Below, piece by piece: positions 53,507-63,716 of a stretch of 64,000 bases of DNA. A program made the translations under genes and the position numbers. The stretch comes from Bursaphelenchus xylophilus. Taxonomy: Eukaryota > Nematoda > Chromadorea > Rhabditida > Aphelenchoididae. Where the stretch lies: positions 1,798,001 through 1,862,000 of the forward strand of contig CAJFCV020000002.1 of NCBI GenBank assembly GCA_904066235.2. Reading direction: 5' to 3'. The notes under the pieces were generated by a model, which worked only from the letters and a program-made list of their open reading frames with translations, had not been told where the DNA came from and ran no database searches. Position 1 is the first letter of the stretch. Each line of letters starts with the position of its first letter.

Positions 53507-53731
53507 TACAGTGGCCACTACTGGGGAACTTTTTCCAAAAAAAATGTGGCAAAACGCTTCCCTCTCCAAGCGAAAAAACTTCGTTTTGAAGGGCGCCCCA
53601 TAAAACAGAGTGGTCGCGCTTTTGAAATCAGAGTTTTTTCACTTGGAGAGGGAAGCATTTTGCCACATTTTTGGATACTTCCCGGATGTAAAATGTTACG
53701 TTTTTTTCCACTGGATCAGGCCCCCATTGTA
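53507..53731. mobile_element. Family 1 MITE, left arm shortened
   Basis: It starts TACAGTGG, then departs from consensus for about 35 bp. The remaining inner arms and right end (CACTGGATCAGGCCCCCATT) are intact. Confidence 0.75.
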
Positions 53732-53795
53732 CGAAGGGAAGTGCCCTAAAACAACTTGTAGGCTCTTACTGTAGCCAGGCCTCTTCCTATCCAGT

Positions 53796-53900
53796 CCGTC
53801 GGGAAAATAATCAGCAAGATTTCGCTTCGAAAATGGTATCGCCGACAAGAATATGAATTGTGTCGCGGCAAAATCAAGTTGTTTTTTCACTTCAGGGGCA
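53796..53900. repeat. Left half of a family 3 MITE
   Basis: CAGTCCGTCGGGAAAATAATC begins a truncated copy interrupted by the family 4 element that follows. Confidence 0.55.
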
Positions 53901-53906
53901 CTTCAC

Positions 53907-54125
53907 GTCAAACTGAGGGGTCCGGTGACCGGAATAGACCCTTCGCTATCGGTTTTTTACACTTCGTCTTGATTTCGCAGAGAAAGAGAGAAAAAAGACA
54001 CGCAAACGCGCTCTCTCTCACCCCAAAAATTCCCCATTTCTTCCCCGACAAAACGTTTTTTCGCGTCTTGTTTTGGCAAACTGCCAACCCATTCACCGGA
54101 CTCTTTTATCTTATCTCAGTTTGAC
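53907..54125. mobile_element. Family 4 MITE, copy 2
   Basis: It starts GTCAAACTGAGGGGTCCGGT and ends CTTATCTCAGTTTGAC. Reverse-complement relative of the element at 5276-5485, sharing CCCCATTTCTTCCCCGACAA. It abuts the left arm of a long inverted repeat. Confidence 0.85.
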
Positions 54126-54129
54126 GTGC

Positions 54130-55579
54130 CACTGCAGGTTGACGCCAAGTCTTTCCCTGATGTGTCAAGTTTCTCTCTCCTGAAAATAATTATTTTTATT
54201 TTCTTGACATATTGTGCAGCCTGTTTCTCCATGAAGATGGACTGAAAAGTGGTCAAGTAAGTTATTATTAGCAAGATTAGGTGTTCTTCTTTCATTTTAT
54301 GCCAAAAATCTTGATTTTATTTCAGGGAAACATACAGAATTCATCCAATTCGCAGAGCTAGTTTTTAGTGATCATAAATAATGTAAGTCCGCTTATTTCA
54401 TTTTTTCGTGGTTAAGTAGCAGTTATAAGTTTGCCTAAGACTTAGAGGAGACCTCACTCTTTCGGGTTGTTATGGTTTCCATGCATAAGATTCATCAAAT
54501 GTTTCGCCATAATCAGTTTAGAAATTGACCAAAATAGATGTCATGGAGAAGATAATCAAGGCGGAAAGGTCAAGAAAAAGGCGAAATTGTCTCCCAGCAA
54601 GAGGAGAGAGGACATTTTCGAACTAATGGAGAGGCTGAGATGTTCTAACAAAGCAAAACAGGCCATTTGGAGACGGTTTTAAAGTTGGAAGTGGACCTCA
54701 TGGAGAAGATAAAAAAATGGAAAAATTGCCAAGAATAGGGCCCAATATCTCGTCATTAAAGCCGGAAAAGAGCAAACACGGCATGAAAATCGCATTTAGA
54801 GCTTTGTTCAAGGTCCAGGGACATCTGAAATTCAGCAAGTTCAAAATGGTCAACAAAGACTTCATGGAGAAGATAGAAATGGACGCAGTGGACATAGTCG
54901 GCCCTCGTTTACACCCTCTGAATGGGGTAATCAAGTTTGGAATGAGATGTATTAGCCATTTGTTTGAATTTATTCTTGCCAATTTTTCCATTTTTATCTT
55001 CTCCATGAGGTCCACTTCCAACTTTAAAACCGTCTCCAAATGGCCTGTTTTTCTTTGTTAGAACATCTCAGCCTCTCCATTAGTTCGAAAATGTCCTCTC
55101 TCCTCTTGCTGGGAGACAATTTCGCCTTTTTCTTGACCTTTCCGCCTTGATTATCTTCTCCATGACATCTATTTTGGTCAATTTTACCTAAACTGATTAT
55201 GGCGAAACATTTGATGAATCTTATGCATGGAAACCATAACAACCCGAAAGAGTGAGGTCTCCTCTAAGTCTTAGGCAAACTTATAACTGCTACTTAACCA
55301 CGAAAAAATGAAATAAGCGGACTTACATTATTTATGATCACTAAAAACTAGCTCTGCGAATTTAATGAATTCTGTATGTTTCCCTGAAATAAAATCAACA
55401 TTTTTGGCATAAAATGAAAGAAGAACACCTAATCTTGCTAATAATAACTTACTTGACCACTTTTCAGTCCATCTTCATGGAGAAACAGGCTGCACAATGT
55501 GTCAAGAAAATAAAAATAATTATTTTCAGGAGAGAGAAACTTGACCCATCAGGGAAAGACTTGGCGTCAACCTGCAGTG
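54130..55579. repeat. 1.45-kb inverted repeat with 608-bp arms
   Basis: The arms 54130-54737 and 54971-55579 are near-identical inverted copies with only a handful of differences. CACTGCAGGTTGACGCC opens the left arm and its complement closes the right. The spacer is 233 bp. Each arm contains what looks like a small intron (GTAAGTTATTATTAGC ... TTTATTTCAG) and further GTAAGT donors, so it probably derives from genic sequence. The CATGGAGAAGATA word recurs three times on the plus strand, near 54541, 54697 and 54861. Confidence 0.9.
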
Positions 55580-55721
55580 CGTGCCCTTCCCTTGTAAGCA
55601 ACAAAATCATTTTACGTTGTAGCTGTTCGGAGAGATGCGACAACTTCTTCTCAACGTGCAGCCCGACACTTTCAGACTTATATTTGTTGTGCAGAGACTC
55701 CACTGTAATCCTGATCTTCAA
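55464..55721 (-). CDS. Possible exon fragment overlapping the inverted repeat
   Basis: The minus-strand frame KIRITVESLHNKYKSESVGL continues as HVEKKLSHLSEQLQRKMILL and is coiled-coil-like outside the repeat. It then enters the right arm (VDAKSFPDGSSFSLLKI) and stops at 55464. The left arm holds only the inverted copy of the end of this frame. This suggests the right arm is the parental locus and the left arm a duplicate. No family recognised, no start codon found. Confidence 0.3.
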   Translation of the reverse strand: MKIRITVESLHNKYKSESVGLHVEKKLSHLSEQLQRKMILLLTREGHALQVDAKSFPDGSSFSLLKIIIFIFLTHCAACFSMKMD

Positions 55722-56159
55722 TACTTTCTAGTGGTCTCTCGATATCTTGTTTTCACCATCCTTTCCTATCCTTACTCTTACAGCCTCAACTTTTTCTACA
55801 ATGCTGCAAAATGTATGCAAGGCTCTGGATTTGTATCAAATTAGAAAAAAATGATGACTCTTCTTACTCATGAAGACATAAAAAACTGCAATTAACTTTT
55901 ATGAGACTTGAAAATGAGTAAGTCTGCTGCGAATGAAGGAAATTGGATGACAACTCGGTCAAGTGGAAAAAGACGGTCGACCTTTGTTTTGTTGGCTTTT
56001 GAAGGTGTTGGAAAGGGTTGTAAAACACGAGTTGCGCCGCTGTTGCAATTCTCAGGAAAATGACATCTTTGAAATGAAAAGCTTTCAGGACGAGAATAGT
56101 TTTTTTATGGTTTCGCGGTACCATATAAGGCCGGTTTTTGCAAAATATAACTTACATGG

Positions 56160-56520
56160 GCGGTGGTACCCCTAGCGCGATTCTGAAATTTCGATGAAAG
56201 TTTGCAAAAATATGGAATAATTTTTTGAGGCACATACGACCGCCATAGCTAGCGCTTCGCAGAAACGATCAAAATTTTTAGGCCGCAAAGCTCCCCAAAA
56301 TGCTCCATATTTTTGCGAATTTTGACATGAAAAGTCTCATTCCCCTTTTTACCACAGTAAGTAAGGTTGTCACAAACAATTTATTTTTTTCGCACAATAC
56401 TGGCAGAAGTACGGCCAAAAGGTGCGTTTTCTCTAACCGCTCCCCGCGTTTCGCGTACTCTCTCGGCAGCAAAAGAACGTTGGATATCTCGGTTGCCCAT
56501 GAAAAGCGTGAGCTATCAAG
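56160..56520. repeat. Degenerate family 2 element
   Basis: Carries CGCTCCCCGCGTTTCGCGTA and the AAGCGTGAGCT motif. Termini lost. Confidence 0.5.
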
Positions 56521-56638
56521 AAGAATATTTTTATAAATAAATCTTCTGATTTGTTTTTACAGTGCTCTTTTAGTAAGTTTGGCTGCATTCGAGGGTCTTT
56601 TCATCCGCTTTTTCGGCAACTTCACTGACAGGAGTAGT

Positions 56639-57075
56639 ACTGTAAGTGCGACGCTCAGATTTTGATGAAACTTGGCATATGTTTAGACTGATTTTTTTAT
56701 AGGGCATATGAGAGATTTCTATTCCGCACTTTACAGAAACGAGGAAGATTTTTAGATCGAAAGTTGACAAAATTAAAAAAAATTTTTTTTGCTAATTATG
56801 TCATCAAAAGTTTGATACTTATTTATACCATAGAGGGAAATACGTCCGCAAAAAATCAAAATTTTCCGCGCGAAACTGTCAAAGATATGGCCAAAAAATT
56901 TTTCTCTGGCCGCACTCCGCATTTCGCATCCTCTCACGGCCATAAAAATCGTTGAATATCTCTGCTGCACGTGCAAAGCGCGAGCTAAAATCTTCAGGAA
57001 TTAATACGTCCCCTATACCCGAAATGTGGGCCAAATTTGAAGCAAATCTGAGCTTCGCACGTCAAATACTTCCTT
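56639..57075. mobile_element. Family 2 element, diverged
   Basis: It begins TACTGTAAGTGCGACGCTCA and ends GAGCTTCGCACGTCAAATAC. Interior motifs GCAAAGCGCGAGCTAAAATC and CGCACTCCGCATTTCGCAT present. Confidence 0.75.
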
Positions 57076-57539
57076 TCCGAATAGATTTCAAAAATTTCTT
57101 CGAAAAAAATTCCCGATCCGCCCCACAAATTGCAGCTTTCGAGCGCAATTTGTGAGCCCAATCTCCCGCTTCTCCCGCTCTTTTTGCCCTAAAAACACAC
57201 GAATGACGTCATGCTGTGGGCCCTCGAAAGGGCGTTGCAGAAAGCGGATTACTAAAAATAACTGCAGACGTGCCTATTTTTAGAAACTCGATATAAAAAA
57301 AGGAGAAAGAAAATAAAAAACAGCTTTGGGCCGCGAGGTCGTTTCCCCCCGTTTTTCCCGTTTTGGTGGCCAAGAAAGCGGGCCAAGCGGACGGGTCCTG
57401 GTGGTTGTAACGGGCTGAGGGTTCGGGATTTGCATTTTGTTTATTCTTGGACGTGTAGTTTGGAATTTTGGGAAGATTTTGGTGTGTGGAAAGATGTTGA
57501 AGTGACTTACTGTAGGGGCCATTTGTCATCATGAAGCTG

Positions 57540-57930
57540 ACGGGGAAGGTGCTCCAAGTATAAAGCTGAAATCTTGATGAAACTTATTACATGTTTAGAA
57601 TGATTTTTTTGTGAAACCTAGGCGGGACTCCAAGCTTTTACTTTATAAAAACGACCGAAATTTTTAGGTCGAAAGTTGCCAAAATTACGGTGTTTTTTGG
57701 GAACTTTGTCATAAAGTTTTGTACCTATTCCTCACATTCAGCGCAGTGTTTCCGTAAAGATATATTTTTATACTAGAAAGTATATGATCAAGTTATTATC
57801 TCCAACCGCTCTCCGTGTTTTGCGTACTCTTTCGGCCGCATAACATGGTCGAATATCCCGGTTGCGCCTGCAATGCGCTAACTAAAACTTGAGAAATTTA
57901 TATTCATCCTGCGAACTGTGTAAATAGGAC
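57540..57930. repeat. Degenerate family 2 element
   Basis: GGGGAAGGTGCTCCAAGTAT opens a decayed copy with AACCGCTCTCCGTGTTTTGC inside. Confidence 0.55.
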
Positions 57931-58884
57931 TTCTACTACTCCGTCGGAAAAATAGTTTCGAAGCTAGGGCATGTCTTTGGGCCGGCTGGCATATCTCGAC
58001 TCTGCCCCGGTCCCTGCCTGGTTGAAATGTTCAAACGGCCCGGCCGGAAACACAATGACCCGATAGGGTTTTCTGATCTAACAAAAATTGATATTTCCTG
58101 GCAAAGGTGCCAAAAAAATCAAATCAAGAACTGTAAAAAATGTTGCTAACTCGAAACTCCGGCCTTTGGGAGCTATGTCTGATTGCAGAGGCGGAGTTCA
58201 TAACATTGCTGCGAAAAGATACATTTTTCACTTGCCGATTTTTCGACACGACATCAGAGACGACCTCCAAAAACGTCTTTATTTCAAATTTCTATATAAA
58301 CCTTACATAATTGCCATATGACTTCTTCTCTTGTAAAAAAGATTTCTATTTTCTCCAAAGATTATCAAAGCAAGTCTCAACACGCAAAACTTCCTTCGCA
58401 AAGCGGGATTATGACGCCTAAATTTTAGTCTTTCGTCTGTCTGGCAAATTAATTTGCAATATTCCCTCCGTAATTGAAACTAATCCACAACCCACGTGTC
58501 TACGGCTTATAGCCTTGCGAAAAATATATTTCGTTCTTGCACGTAAATAACTGTAAATTGCTGCCGTTTACGGGCCTGTAGACAGTTGCGTATTCAAAAT
58601 TCTGTCATCAGTTTCCGCGGAATTTTAATTTGATTATCGCCGGTGCACGGAGGGCTTATTGACGGCGGATATCCGGTAATTAATCCTGTTTACGGGAGCC
58701 AATGGCGAGGAAGCCGCCAGAGTTTGTAATCTTCGGGCGTCTTTCGTGAATTTTTTTGTTGAATTTGCTTGGCCATTGGTGGAGTCAACAATCTGCATAA
58801 GGCATTGCAAGAGGCCGAAAAATTTGCTTCGTTTTAGAAGGGCTTTGTTGTAGAGAGGTGGATTTTCTCTAACATTTTTAATAA
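57931..58884. other. Intergenic DNA, nothing recognised
   Basis: About 950 bp with a possible family 3 remnant near 57940 (CTCCGTCGGAAAAATAG). No supported gene. Confidence 0.45.
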
Positions 58885-59058
58885 CTAGTCCGTTTGCAAC
58901 GTCGCTGGAGTGATTTTTGCGACATGTTTTGTGCGAAAAAAGGTCCATCTTCCTGTGTATTTTCTTGCAGTTTGCACCATGCAATCTTTTTTTTTAGGCT
59001 GTCGGTGGCACCCGGAAATTTTTTGCCGAAATCGCTCCAGAGATTACGAACGACTAGT
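58885..59058. mobile_element. Family 5 MITE (ACTAGTC ends), copy 1
   Basis: It starts ACTAGTCCGTTTGCAACGTC followed by GCTGGAGTGATTTTTGCGAC. It ends with the near complement (AAATCGCTCCAG, then ACGAACGACTAGT). About 174 bp. Confidence 0.72.
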
Positions 59059-59274
59059 ATGACTTGTGAAATAGTTTGTTCTAGACAGTTTTTGTTGTAT
59101 TGGGGTCCTTCTGATAGGGTTTCACTGTCCTAAAATTGGTTGATTTTTTGGATTTCTGATTTTTTCTAGCAGAAATTCGGTGTGCGACTGTGGCGAGGCT
59201 CAGCAGTTTGCTGCAAAAAATCCACATTATTCTCCTGACGTGCTGAAATTTATAGGTAAATATTGGTTTAAATC

Positions 59275-59420
59275 GGTCTGTCGGGAAAATAATGTGGATT
59301 CGTCGCGCCTTGGAATCGCCCATCATCACTTTGCGACACTAGCCGCATCTGTTGATTTGGTACGCGACTGCAACAAAGCAACATTTTGCTGCGACAAATC
59401 CACATTATTTTCCGAGATAC
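59275..59420. mobile_element. Family 3 MITE, diverged
   Basis: CGGTCTGTCGGGAAAATAAT opens and CCACATTATTTTCCGAGATA closes it. GTGGATT replaces the usual GAGC after the ends. A related right-half fragment lies just before, at 59200-59245. Confidence 0.65.
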
Positions 59421-59856
59421 TGAAAACGTGCATTTTTATTTATGGCTGGTAAATTACCCTACTTTTCTAAATTCCTGTTTGTTTTCCGTAAAAAATTGAC
59501 CCGGTAATAAAACAGCACGTACATATAACATTCATTTTTTGCTCTTGCTCAGTTTGCAAAACAAGTTATGTCGATTCTGAATTGTTTGTTTTGCACCACA
59601 TTGATGTGTGTAGGAGAAGAGGAATTGACCTGGAAAATTCAGAAAACACTCCTGCTGACAGCGAATTCTAACAGACATAATGTTCAAAATATGATGCCAA
59701 AATTTTGATGAAATTTGGCACTAGTTCAGATTCATTTTTTTGAAGGCATAGGCGATATTCCAAAAATTGAAAAATATTGACTTTATTATCATTTTACTTT
59801 TAAATTTTTTCATATTAATATTTTGGCGACGACATCCCATTTCTGGCTTTCCAACT

Positions 59857-60078
59857 TTTAGGTCAACGCAAAATCGATGGTTACTGGGCGTAAGGCAGGC
59901 GGATACCCAAGAAACGGTTGTAGGAAATGCCTATGCGGCCTGGAAAAGCCGTAGGATGGTCGGCGGAGACTTGTTGAACGGTCGGCGGAGACTTGGCGAA
60001 GACTTGCAATATGTCAACTTTTTCCAGTTTTAGCTCTTATTAACGTTAGTTAACTTTTCCTTGAGTTATTGTAACATA
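59857..60078. repeat. Dispersed repeat, copy 2 (see 14800-15030)
   Basis: Contains GGTCAACGCAAAATCGATGG, GGCCTGGAAAAGCCGT, two GGTCGGCGGAGACTT blocks and GGCGAAGACTTGCAATATGT, colinear with 14800-15030. The GGTCGGCGGAGACTTG block is tandemly duplicated here. Confidence 0.6.
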
Positions 60079-60326
60079 CCGTATTTCACCCACAATTGAG
60101 ATTCTAAAATCGTTTTTACTTTTTTGTCACCAATTCCAATAACGTCAAAAAAAGAAGTGCAATTTGTGAACATTTGCACTCCCCGCTTTGATACAATGAT
60201 ATTATGTTTCGCATGTTTTGCGTCGGGGCACCTGTTCCTGTATGGTTTTTGGTCGGTCATTTTCCCCGCTTCTTTTCGGCCCGCCGTCTTTTTTCCTCCG
60301 ACTGGCTCTAAAAATAGAGCCATCAA
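60066..60326 (-). CDS. Possible small ORF, unknown
   Basis: 86 codons from ATG to stop on the minus strand. The text is hydrophilic and plausible as protein (MTDQKPYRNRCPDAKHAKHN, then FFDVIGIGDKKVKTILES). No splice context, homology or polyadenylation signal supports it, and its 3' end overlaps the dispersed repeat. Confidence 0.2.
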   Translation of the reverse strand: MMALFLEPVGGKKTAGRKEAGKMTDQKPYRNRCPDAKHAKHNIIVSKRGVQMFTNCTSFFDVIGIGDKKVKTILESQLWVKYGMLQ

Positions 60327-60986
60327 CCTCGTTTTGGACGTCAGTTTTATAAATAGAGGTTTTGGTCAAGGAGTTTTGCAACTTTTGCTGGAGGAATTTG
60401 GAACAGAGCGGTTTGGAGGAAATAACGGGGATATTTGGGGATGTTTTATCAGTATGTCGAGGAACTAGTGGAGGGTTGTCCAGGAGCGTAGCTGACCCAA
60501 AATTCCGAGGGAGGAGGTCGCCTGGGGATCCCCATTACAACATTTTAATATTATATCTTGCCCCCCCCCCCTTTACCATTTTTTTTCCTTCAACGTCGGC
60601 CTGGGGGTACCTCCGTGTCCCAACTTCCTAGCTTCACCCCTAGATTCGTCGCAGCAAAATGTTTCGCCTGGTCGAAAAAATGGTGCAGTCGCGCACCAAA
60701 TTTCCAGCCGTCGCAAAGCGATGATGTTTACCGGGACCCTGATATAATTACAGCAGACGTCTTTTTGTATATCGAATTAAGAACTCGATGAATCGACCGC
60801 TCTTTACCTTTGAAAATCTCGGTTGCCACCGGAAAATATGAGCTAAAGTCTTGAGTAATTGATATGTCGGCCATGTCTGATGCCTGGGCAAAAATTGGGT
60901 AAAATCTAAGCATCGCACTTCTGGTCATTGGCCTTGCAAGTTTTGGTCACTGGCCTTGCAAGTTTTTACTGTAAGCATGCCCCTTC

Positions 60987-61139
60987 CTATCAGTCTGTCG
61001 GGAAAATAATGAGCACAATGTCGCATCGAAAATCACTTCGCCGCCGAGAAAATGAATTGTGTCGAGGCATCATCACGGTTTTCATTTCAGCGACACCATC
61101 GGCGCAGCGACATTGCGCTCATTATTTTCCCGACCGACT
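60987..61139. mobile_element. Family 3 MITE, full copy
   Basis: CAGTCTGTCGGGAAAATAAT starts and GCTCATTATTTTCCCGACCG ends the element. The interior shows GTCGCATCGAAAATCACTTC. Confidence 0.85.
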
Positions 61140-61580
61140 TATTAATCGATTTTTCTGCAAAATTGATTTCTTTCTTTTATGATCTTTTATTTACAACCTC
61201 CTTTGCTCCCTTTTCCCTCAATCTTTTTTCAAGATACACCTTCCAAAAAAGGGACTTCCGAAAATAGGCAATCCCTTTAGCAGGATGAATAAATTTCGAG
61301 GATTAATTTGGAAGGGGTTTAAGGATTTCCGGCAACCGTAAAAAGGGAAACAATGAGGAAGTTGTGTGAGTAATAAAAGTAGTCAAAAAAGATAGTAGAA
61401 AGTGGCGATAAAAGCGATAATGGAGGTTAAAATTAGAAGGAAAGAATAGTTTGTCGGATAAAATTTGGCTTTTCTTTTTTTTGCAAAATTCTGGCTCGTT
61501 TTTCTTCTCTATTTTTGGTGTGTTAGTCTTTTCAAATAGACTTTTAAAGGTAGAAATTTTGAAAATAAATTGAAAAGCAA
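61140..61580. other. AT-rich intergenic DNA
   Basis: Between two family 3 MITEs; I see no feature in it. Confidence 0.45.
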
Positions 61581-61581
61581 A

Positions 61582-61720
61582 TCTGTCGGGGAAATAATGA
61601 GCAAAATGTCTACCAAAAATTGCATCATCGCTGTTGAATTGAGTCGAGGCAAAATCAAATGTTTTTCACTTCAGCAAGTGGGACAGCGACATTGTGTTCA
61701 TTATTTTCCCGACGATCTAA
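61582..61720. mobile_element. Family 3 MITE, full copy
   Basis: It begins ATCTGTCGGGGAAATAATGA and ends TTCATTATTTTCCCGACGAT. Confidence 0.82.
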
Positions 61721-61976
61721 CATAAGAAATTTCAATCTTAAAATCTCGGAGGTTTCTGCAAAACGCAAGCCTGAAATCTTGAATCGGTCTTATTTCTAAA
61801 TAGAAAGGACCACTTCTAATTGTAAGGCGTGCCAAGTTTTGTCACAACCAGAACGTGTATTATTTTTTTACTTTATGAACTCCCCTGTGATTTTTCAATG
61901 CTGATTTTTATTATATTTTCTGCGGGTTTTTCAAGCCTTTTAGAGAAAAAGTGCAACTCTAATAAGATTCTTGTAC

Positions 61977-62223
61977 TACAGTGACGGACCCGATCTAGTG
62001 GCAAAAAACCTACTATTTTGCATCCGGGACGCATCGAAAATGTGGCAAAATGCTTCCCTCTCAAAGTGAAAAAAACTTTGTTTTGAAGGCCTTTCCCTCA
62101 CAAAAAGAGCGCTTTTGAAATCGGAGTTTTTTCACTTGGAGAGGGAAGCATTTTGCCACATTTTTGTTACTTCCCGGATGCAAAATGGTACGTTTTTGCC
62201 ACTGGATCAGGTCCATCACTGTA
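61977..62223. mobile_element. Family 1 MITE, full copy
   Basis: It starts TACAGTGACGGACCCGATCT and ends GGATCAGGTCCATCACTGTA. The right end abuts a family 5 element. Confidence 0.87.
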
Positions 62224-62413
62224 GCCCGTCCGTAAAGTTGCAGGAGTGATCTTTGCGACGCTCATTACGTGTCAAAAGTAAGAGTTTGAGCGACAGCCCG
62301 AAAAACTCTATTGCACGGTGCAGAAAGCAACGTTGCACAGTGCAAGGTGACCTTTTCTTTTTGCACAGTGCATGTCGCAAAAATCACTCTAGCTTCTTCG
62401 CGGGTGGACTAGT
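62224..62413. mobile_element. Family 5 MITE, copy 2
   Basis: The left end GCCCGTCCGTAAAGTTGCAG is followed by GAGTGATCTTTGCGAC. The right end is GTCGCAAAAATCACTCTAGC, then GGTGGACTAGTA. The interior includes TTGCACAGTGCA palindromes. Confidence 0.75.
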
Positions 62414-62444
62414 ATCACAAAGATTATTCTAAAAATCGTTTCTA

Positions 62445-62631
62445 GTTTTTTTTCGGAAGCCATACAACCTTTTTGAATTCGAAAATCATGAAAAAGATGA
62501 TTTTTATGACCTCAAAACACCATCGAACCCGGGAAACATCTCCCACCTCCAGATGGTCATGCCTTGCGGGCTGGGTTTTAGAGTGATGGACGGTGGAACG
62601 ACGCATGGGCCAAGAAGAATGGGGCCACATT
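62445..62631 (+). CDS. Possible exon, unknown protein
   Basis: After the acceptor TCGTTTCTAG the frame reads FRKPYNLFEFENHEKDDFYD. It continues LKTPSNPGNISHLQMVMPCG and ends in a TAA at 62629-62631. Composition and codon use are protein-like, unlike the flanking AT-rich DNA. I found no partner exon and no family. The true 3' boundary may be an earlier donor rather than this stop. Confidence 0.3.
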
Positions 62632-63275
62632 AATTCCCCCTTTTTCCCATTCTTTTTGGGGATAAATGCGAAAAAGCGGGGCCGTTTTCCGCCGCTTGCC
62701 CTCCGGCGCTTTCTCCTCTCTTGTTCGCTCGTAAAATTGGTTTTTTTTTCGTTTTTCGTCGGTGTGAAAGAAGGAAGGAAGAAGACACCGAGGACATTTC
62801 ACACCTCTGATGGGATTCGAATTTTTGGCGAATTTTTTGAATTTTTGAAATTTTTTAATTTTTAGGCTAATTACTGGAGGTGTAAATTTAACTTTTTTTT
62901 AAATGTATTACTTTAAAATAGCCACGTGACAATTTTTGACAACCTTAGCCCGCAATTTGAAAGCGCAGCCAAGATATTCAACGGTATTTTTGCGAGAGAG
63001 CACGCAAAATGAGGAGAGACGGCCAGAGAAAAGACATTTTAGGCTATATCTTTTTGGGGTTTTCTTGGAAAGAATTAATTTTTAGCAGTAATATTGTATT
63101 TGCTAGGTAGACCAAGCCCCGAAATTCTCGCTTTAAAATTTTCAAAAAAAAATGGCAAATTCTCCGCAACTTCCAACCAAAAAATTTTGATTTTCCCGCC
63201 AAAATTTTTGTGTGAAAATTACTTTTTTTGCCTTTGGCAACTTTTTTTAAAATCTGCTTCAAGTTTGGGCGAAAA

Positions 63276-63716
63276 CTATTTAGCAATTTTTCCTATCCCT
63301 CTCCTCATGTCTACTGTAATATAACCTATTTTTCCTCGCGGCAAAAGTTCATTTGTCCGTCTAAATTGTCCAGCATTGTCGTCTAACCTTGGCCAATATT
63401 CGCCTTCTTCGCTGTTTTCTCGCCCTTCTAATAGTGGCCAATTTTGGCGGCCATGATCTTCTCGTAAACCCACGGCTAATTTGGGCCAAGTGGAACGCCC
63501 AAAAACGGGGGCTTTGCGGAAGTCATTGCCAAAAACAGATTGCAAGTATATTCTGCGTCTATTTTGCTGTCTAAAAAAGAAACGTATTTGAAAAAAACTA
63601 TCTGAAAGTTGGTGAAAAATCGATAGTTGGGGATTTGGAGAAACCTGTTTTGGAATTTGATTCAGATCCGAAGGAGCTCTTCTGCTGGTTGGTTTCATAT
63701 ACATATTAGAATACAC
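63276..63716 (-). CDS. Possible gene with WPxL repeats, unknown
   Basis: A 146-codon minus-strand open frame. Its best part follows a TTTTTTAG acceptor near 63570 and contains three spaced motifs: TWPKLAVGLRED, NWPLLEGRENSE and YWPRLDDNAGQF, 15-16 residues apart. The N-terminal portion (MKPTSRRAPSDLNQIPKQ) could be a separate exon, but the splice phases I tried do not join cleanly. It could be a repeat-containing secreted or disordered protein, or chance. The upstream end may lie beyond the window. Confidence 0.3.
   Translation of the reverse strand: MYSNMYMKPTSRRAPSDLNQIPKQVSPNPQLSIFHQLSDSFFQIRFFFRQQNRRRIYLQSVFGNDFRKAPVFGRSTWPKLAVGLREDHGRQNWPLLEGRENSEEGEYWPRLDDNAGQFRRTNELLPRGKIGYITVDMRRGIGKIAK

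Noticed and set aside
57209..57532. 107-codon minus-strand frame
   Set aside because: Low-complexity composition, no splice or homology support, lies between degenerate family 2 elements.
62520..62590. GGTTCGA box suggesting a tRNA on the minus strand
   Set aside because: The T-arm stem does not pair and no acceptor or D-arm could be built; the region is better read as a plus-strand exon candidate.
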